The notes under the pieces were generated by a model, which ran no database searches, was not told the origin of the DNA, and was given only the letters and a program-made list of their open reading frames with translations. Below, one piece after another: positions 61,326 to 64,000 of a stretch of 64,000 nt of DNA (its first letter is position 1; the number at the start of each line of letters is the position of its first letter). The position numbers and the translations under genes were made by a program. This DNA comes from Dorea formicigenerans (GTDB lineage: Bacteria; Bacillota; Clostridia; Lachnospirales; Lachnospiraceae): positions 2,539,423-2,603,422 of the forward strand of contig NZ_CP102279.1 of assembly GCF_025150245.1 (NCBI RefSeq), given 5' to 3'.

Positions 61326-61928
61326 TTAATTCGGCACAAGCTCTGGTAAAATAAATAAATCATACATCATATCTAATTTATACAATTCCATTAAAAACGA
61401 AAGCGGATACTCTGCATCAAATTCTTCCACTGCACTATAAAACCGAACATTTCTCCCCCTAACTGTAATCTCGTATGTTGGAAGACTCTGTTGCAATTCA
61501 CTCTTCATTAACTCTACATCAATATCCTTATTTATCTTTTTTGCGAACATGACAGCTACTTCATAAGGTGTTTTATTGGTCAAGTATCCCTGCGTTTCCG
61601 GAATACCACACAACTTTGTATCATCTAAAAAAACAGGCAACAAATACTCCGTTTCACTATTAAACATTCTTTCATTAATGAATTTAAACTCATGCTTAGT
61701 CCAACATTTCTTAACATAGTGCTGCGATATAAAAACAATTGCATATCTCGCTTTATTAGAATATATATCTGCGAGAAAAGTATATAAATCTTTTCCCCAT
61801 AATACATCTTGCTCATACGAGTCATAAAAGACCTTAATTCCAAGTGCGGTCAATATATCCGCACATTCTTCCACATATTCCCTATCTTCACCAGCAAAAG
61901 AAAGTACTACATCATAATAATATTTCAT
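61326..61928 (-). CDS. TIR-domain protein
   Basis: 200 aa. The first 130 residues are a TIR fold: YYYDVVLSFAGEDREYVEEC (strand A and box 1), GIKVFYDSYEQDVLWGKDLY (BB-loop region), RYAIVFISQHYVKKCWTKHE with the Glu expected for NADase activity, and LLPVFLDDTKL. A short helical tail follows. TIR proteins in defence islands destroy NAD+ or make cyclic ADP-ribose signals. It begins 16 bases after the DpnII gene, in the same operon. Confidence 0.9.
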   Translation of the reverse strand: MKYYYDVVLSFAGEDREYVEECADILTALGIKVFYDSYEQDVLWGKDLYTFLADIYSNKARYAIVFISQHYVKKCWTKHEFKFINERMFNSETEYLLPVFLDDTKLCGIPETQGYLTNKTPYEVAVMFAKKINKDIDVELMKSELQQSLPTYEITVRGRNVRFYSAVEEFDAEYPLSFLMELYKLDMMYDLFILPELVPN

Positions 61929-61944
61929 ATGTCCATCCCTTCTA

Positions 61945-62802
61945 TCACAAAAATAATTCTAACATTATCCCATTCTCCATATCATCAATACTATAAATCG
62001 TATCCAAGACCTCAAATGTTTCCCTCAAATTACCTCTCGCACTTTTCCAACCTATTCCATCCGTAAACCAGACGAATGTAAATCCATCTATAGTATCTGC
62101 CTCCTGCGAAAGCATTTTATAACTTCTTGCAGTTTCATTAAGTTTTGAACCACCGCCACCATAGAAGTTTGTTTCAATACCATAAATCATCTTATCCGTC
62201 TTGATTACAAAATCAAATCGCTTTGCAGCTTTGCCCTGATTTGAAAGTGCGGATAAATCAATATTCCATTTAGCTTCAATGTCCTTCAAATACATTTCTT
62301 TGAAGTAATTCACATTCTTCTTGAATCCTGCTGCCACAATATACTTTTCAACAAAATCTTCCATTTGATGCCCACCACGATTTTTACGTCCATTAGAATC
62401 CAATCCTGTTTCAATTCCCAATGCATAATCAACTAAGTTATTCACAAGATGATTTGCAATCATATCAAATAAGCCTGTTTTACGCATAAAAACCTTATAT
62501 TGCTCTACATCATAATTCATAGTTTTAAAATTATATAAAAATGCACCATCTTCATCCTGTGCATAAATTTCATTGCCACGAACTGCAAGCAATAACGGAA
62601 CACATTTTAATGTTTCCGGATACTTTTTTACTATCGCTTCAAATTCTTCTTCAATGTTCTTGGAACCAATAAGTGAATTTAATATATTCAATTCCACCTT
62701 GATTTCTTCAACATTCTTAACAACCTTCTCAAAATCTATGTAATAATCGTAACTAGAGATACTAGCACGAAACTTACTAAGCCATTCATCAAAATCTCTC
62801 AT
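61945..62802 (-). CDS. dpnB: DpnII/MboI-type restriction endonuclease (GATC)
   Basis: 285 aa, close to the 288 aa of DpnII. NRGGHQMEDFVEKYIVAAGF, then DFVIKTDKMIYGIETNFYGG-GGSKLNETARSYKML is the catalytic core of the DpnII family: D-x-n-E-x-N with KLNE. It cuts unmethylated GATC. It starts 3 bases after the Mrr-like gene and needs the DpnM/DpnA methylases for self-protection; only DpnA is in the window. Confidence 0.93.
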   Translation of the reverse strand: MRDFDEWLSKFRASISSYDYYIDFEKVVKNVEEIKVELNILNSLIGSKNIEEEFEAIVKKYPETLKCVPLLLAVRGNEIYAQDEDGAFLYNFKTMNYDVEQYKVFMRKTGLFDMIANHLVNNLVDYALGIETGLDSNGRKNRGGHQMEDFVEKYIVAAGFKKNVNYFKEMYLKDIEAKWNIDLSALSNQGKAAKRFDFVIKTDKMIYGIETNFYGGGGSKLNETARSYKMLSQEADTIDGFTFVWFTDGIGWKSARGNLRETFEVLDTIYSIDDMENGIMLELFL

Positions 62803-62805
62803 CTA

Positions 62806-63651
62806 TCAATGCTCCTTTATAGTAATATCTATTTTATCCTCAGAAAATTTCCAAATTGCCTTACATGGATTGTACGAACCATCCTCAGCAATTAATCCAG
62901 ATTCCTTATACAAATCTGTTACACCTGCAAGATATCCTCTATTCTTTGCTACCGTTAATTCTTTAGGTGACAGTCCATTAAATATCACCTTAACTTTATG
63001 TGCGTCTTCAGGTAACAGATTTGTAATGGCTTTTGGTAATCTTAATATTCTTGCTCGAATGTCATTAGCCGAAATCTGCTTATCTACGACCAGCTTAACC
63101 CCTTCATTTGTTTCATCTATTGTTCCATCTTCTTTTACCAAATCATCTGTTTCATCCTTTAATGCATCCATTGCATTTTTACTGAATACGGGTGTAAATA
63201 CAAAACCAATCTCGTTATCAATGCAGCTTTCAACAAGTGATTTTCCATCGATAAGAATTATCGGACGTGATGGGTCTGCATCTACAAATTCTTCTGTCTT
63301 TTTTGAATAGTTTGCAGTTGTAATAAATATCCCCTTACTACCCGAAGGCATCACGCCTCTAAGTGCCCTGACTTTTTCAATAGGTATTGTCGTTCCAGGT
63401 TTATTTCTCTTTGCCTGAACGAAATAATCAACAGCATCTGCCCCAGCAAAGCCACCAACACCATATCTTACAGCCGCCACGTCAATTCCGCCATCCGAAG
63501 AACGCTGTGTGACAACAACCTCATCAAGACCAATCTTTTCAAGATACACTTTTAAAAATTCCTCAAATGCATATCCACTTTCAAAATATCTATAAAACTG
63601 TTCCAAAAACTCACTTATCTTCTCATCAGATATTTCAATATTCTTTCGCAT
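62806..63651 (-). CDS. Mrr-like restriction endonuclease
   Basis: 281 aa. The Mrr_cat core is RSSDGGIDVAAVRYG then DYFVQAKRNKPGTTIP, giving the D...Q-x-K PD-(D/E)xK arrangement, followed by GSKGIFITTANYSKKTEEFV and IILIDGKSLVE as in Mrr family members. The C-terminal 120 residues are extra and unrecognised. Start at ATG 63651, overlapping the methyltransferase by 17 bases. In classical DpnII loci no such gene stands between dpnA and dpnB. It may restrict modified DNA or have joined the GATC system. Confidence 0.88.
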   Translation of the reverse strand: MRKNIEISDEKISEFLEQFYRYFESGYAFEEFLKVYLEKIGLDEVVVTQRSSDGGIDVAAVRYGVGGFAGADAVDYFVQAKRNKPGTTIPIEKVRALRGVMPSGSKGIFITTANYSKKTEEFVDADPSRPIILIDGKSLVESCIDNEIGFVFTPVFSKNAMDALKDETDDLVKEDGTIDETNEGVKLVVDKQISANDIRARILRLPKAITNLLPEDAHKVKVIFNGLSPKELTVAKNRGYLAGVTDLYKESGLIAEDGSYNPCKAIWKFSEDKIDITIKEH

Positions 63652-64000
63652 CTCCGTAAACCTTCTCCAATCTCCTCTTGGATATCTCCAAGTATTCTTC
63701 ACTTACATCTATTCCGATAAATTTTCGTCCAAATCGTACCGCCTCTACTCCTGTAGTTCCTGAGCCACAAAAAGGATCCAAGATAACTTGTCCTTCCTCC
63801 GTCGATGCCAGTACAATTTTTTCAAGCAAATATTTCGGTTTCTGCGTAGGGTGCTTACCTTCTGTTTTCTCCGAAGGTTTCGTCAATGCTCCTGTCCACA
63901 CATCCTTCATCTGCTTTCCACCGTTCATTTCTTTCATTTTCTGATAATCAAAAAAATGCCGAGACTTCTTATCATTCTTCTTTGCCCATAAAATTGTTTC
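63635..64000 (-). CDS. dpnA: DpnA-type DNA adenine methyltransferase, C-terminal part
   Basis: The frame is open to the right edge, so the 5' part is outside. KKSRHFFDYQKMKEMNGGKQ then MKDVWTGALTKPSEKTEGKH and QKPKYLLEKIV, followed by LDPFCGSGTTGVEAVRFG (motif I). Motif I at the C-terminal side shows the beta class, like DpnA (M2.DpnII), which methylates GATC, including single strands. Overlaps the next gene. Confidence 0.92.
   Translation of the reverse strand, partial: ETILWAKKNDKKSRHFFDYQKMKEMNGGKQMKDVWTGALTKPSEKTEGKHPTQKPKYLLEKIVLASTEEGQVILDPFCGSGTTGVEAVRFGRKFIGIDVSEEYLEISKRRLEKVYGDAKEY

Noticed and set aside
1-64000. CRISPR array
   Set aside because: No regularly spaced repeats of 25-40 bases were seen; the repeats present are short tandem or inverted ones.
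1-64000. tRNA or rRNA genes
   Set aside because: No cloverleaf with GGTTCGAATC-like T loop and no rRNA-like stretch was found by eye; integration next to a tRNA could not be supported.

Overview
This window looks like the chromosome of an anaerobic gut Firmicute of the family Lachnospiraceae (Dorea / Ruminococcus torques-like). Reasons: moderate-to-low GC, strong AGGAGG-type ribosome sites, a T-box leader, GntR/LacI/YesMN-type sugar regulation, class II GalT, TnpV and YodL/DUF4316-type remnants of Clostridiales conjugative elements, and close-packed operons almost all on the minus strand. The assignment is inferred from gene content only.

Layout from left to right. 1-3.3 kb: a folate operon (folC, folE, an HD phosphohydrolase, folP, start of folB). 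3.4-6.4 kb: a small membrane protein, a wall-anchored surface protein, then a scar where a LuxR-type regulator and a repeat-containing surface protein were cut and joined, then a GntR regulator. 6.5-9.2 kb: a nucleoside/NAD salvage operon (ADP-ribosylglycohydrolase, PfkB kinase, PnuC). 9.5-11.6 kb: cstA behind a T-box. 11.7-21.7 kb: mixed housekeeping genes (flavodoxin, double PPK2 enzyme, an ArsC/Spx-like gene broken by a stop codon, rRNA methylase, HD protein, esterase, DUF188, WYL regulator, exonuclease), interrupted by a low-GC insert holding a vsr remnant and a KAP NTPase. 22-25.2 kb: an amino-acid ABC importer whose binding protein resembles the cysteine binder CjaA. 25.4-40.4 kb: DegV, then a galactose locus with galT, galK, two sugar-binding proteins, a YesM/YesN two-component system and the mglBAC importer, in which MglB has lost most of its N-terminal lobe. 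40.5-49.5 kb: a LacI-controlled seven-gene catabolic operon (yiaK, HAD phosphatase, transporter, HyuA-like protein, a possible metallopeptidase, YiaL, UxuA).

49.7-59.9 kb is an accessory zone: small XRE regulators, a YefM/RelE toxin-antitoxin pair, TnpV and relaxase debris joined to a truncated lacI, a MATE pump with an AraC regulator, an IS256 fragment, two element fragments joined head to head, and truncated DUF6933 and AlbA/HATPase genes. 59.9-64 kb is a defence island: a DpnA-like methyltransferase (cut by the window edge), an Mrr-like nuclease, a DpnII (GATC) nuclease, a TIR-domain protein and an AIPR-family protein with its own promoter.

How the genes work together. The mgl importer brings in galactose; a membrane-anchored binding protein plus the sensor kinase and response regulator probably sense it; GalK and GalT start the Leloir pathway (no galE is in the window). 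The LacI operon has an almost consensus promoter with a GCGC-centred operator just downstream of the -10, and lacI carries a similar site in its own leader. The enzymes suggest breakdown of a hexuronate- or diketogulonate-like acid, with a HyuA-type ATP-dependent ring-opening step whose substrate is unknown. The defence genes lie nearly end to end, so restriction by DpnII may be backed up by TIR/AIPR abortive functions.
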